Assembly: GCA_004295015.1 (NCBI GenBank)
Contig: SHNE01000035.1
Coordinates: forward strand, 1-64,000
DNA from: Bacteroidota bacterium
GTDB taxonomy: Bacteria; Bacteroidota; Bacteroidia; AKYH767-A; 2013-40CM-41-45
Direction: 5' to 3'
Length of the DNA: 64,000 nt
Below, in pieces: positions 63,491 to 64,000 of this stretch (its first letter is position 1; each line of letters begins with the position of its first letter). The notes under the pieces are model-generated. The model was not told the origin of the DNA. It did not search any database and saw only the letters and a program-made list of their open reading frames with translations. Position numbers and translations under genes: made by a program.

Positions 63491-64000
63491 ATGAAAAAAA
63501 TTTTCACAAACCTGCTGATGATGATGTTCTTGTTATCAGTGACCAATGTAATTGCGCAAGAGAAAGCTGAAGAGGCTGTCGGTGCGCAAAATGCGGCAGC
63601 TAGTGCTGAAGGAGCTGCATGGGAAAAGTACATGGCTGTTGGCGATATGCATAGAATGCTGGCTGAGGCGGATGGTGACTGGAAAGCTGAGATGGAATTT
63701 TGGTCAGCGCCAGGAGCGCCTTCTGAGAAATCGACGGCCAGTTGTAAAAACGAAATGATTCTTGGAGGTCGTTACCAACAATCGACTTTTGAGGGTTCGG
63801 TGATGGGTATGCCATTTGAAGGCAAGGGTCTGATAGGCTATGATAATTTGAAGAAAGTATTTATTAATACATGGATAGATAATATGGGAACAGGCGTATC
63901 CTATTCAGAAGGAACTTATGATCCTAAAACAAAGTCCATTACTTTTAAAGGTGACACCATGGATCCTATGTCAGGTAAAATGGTCAAGACCCGTTCCGTT
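63491..64000 (+). CDS. DUF1579-family secreted protein, cut by the window end
   Basis: The frame is open for 170 codons to the last base of the window, so the C-terminus is missing. Signal peptide 1-23 (ending VIAQ). The mature part shows the DUF1579 pattern: a conserved G-D-W-K-A-E-M-E-F segment near 72-80, SCKNEMILGGRYQQ near 95-108 and GLIGYDNLKKVFI near 124-136. The function of DUF1579 is unknown; it has a lipocalin-like beta fold by inference. Confidence 0.85.
   Translation, partial: MKKIFTNLLMMMFLLSVTNVIAQEKAEEAVGAQNAAASAEGAAWEKYMAVGDMHRMLAEADGDWKAEMEFWSAPGAPSEKSTASCKNEMILGGRYQQSTFEGSVMGMPFEGKGLIGYDNLKKVFINTWIDNMGTGVSYSEGTYDPKTKSITFKGDTMDPMSGKMVKTRSV

Noticed and set aside
1-64000. tRNA, rRNA, CRISPR, prophage or intact insertion sequence
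   Set aside because: I looked for tRNA T-arm patterns, repeat-spacer arrays and transposase motifs and saw none.

Overview
The window is chromosomal DNA from a Bacteroidota bacterium, probably a Chitinophagia- or Sphingobacteriia-like lineage. Four things point there: seven large secreted proteins with a C-terminal type IX secretion (T9SS) type A sorting domain, a SprE/PorW-type T9SS lipoprotein, promoters of the Bacteroidota form (TTTG, about 19 nt, TAnnTTTG), and an ATP synthase operon without beta and epsilon genes. I found no rRNA, tRNA, CRISPR array, prophage or intact insertion sequence. I cannot name the species.

Layout. 0-15.5 kb, nearly all minus strand: a secreted hypothetical protein, an intergenic repeat, the site-2 protease RseP, a five-gene operon of envelope proteins (variant cytochrome c, Tat-exported phosphatase-fold protein, three further lipoproteins), a T9SS cargo protein, a DUF2911/TPR protein, a very large secreted EEP-fold nuclease, and dxr. 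15.5-21 kb: a GH3-family protein, an M23 peptidase, then divergently sprE. 21-30 kb: bactofilin, an AtpZ-like gene, a four-helix membrane protein, a dipeptide epimerase, an NRDE protein, then atpB-E-F-H-A-G. 30-36.5 kb: MarC, a 1061-residue T9SS protein, a [2Fe-2S] ferredoxin, an ECF sigma factor and purQ. 36.5-46 kb: three tandem, clearly paralogous T9SS surface proteins that differ mainly in their number of CHU_C-associated Ig-like modules. 46-54.5 kb: an EF-G-like GTPase, a small basic protein, a porin-like protein, a T9SS esterase, an acyltransferase, a probable 25-codon membrane peptide and an S9 peptidase. 54.5-56.5 kb: an Rrf2/NsrR-type regulator behind a perfect inverted repeat, with a group III truncated haemoglobin and tryptophan 2,3-dioxygenase. 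56.5-64 kb: HrpB helicase, DUF1761 and double-thioredoxin proteins, an HD-domain protein, a secreted endonuclease I, and a DUF1579 gene cut by the window end.

How the genes fit together. Most of the window serves the envelope and what lies beyond it. SprE belongs to the secretion machine that would export the seven sorting-domain proteins. RseP, the M23 peptidase, the dipeptide epimerase, bactofilin and the acyltransferase act on the envelope or on recycled peptidoglycan. The two secreted nucleases, the esterase and the S9 peptidase would give scavenging of nucleic acids, esters and peptides. The least ordinary units are the Rrf2-haemoglobin-TDO operon with its operator, and the 3.1-7.3 kb operon, which looks like a small version of the planctomycete DUF1501/PSD gene pairs. 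Several start codons were moved downstream because the longest reading frame begins upstream of, or inside, a recognisable promoter.
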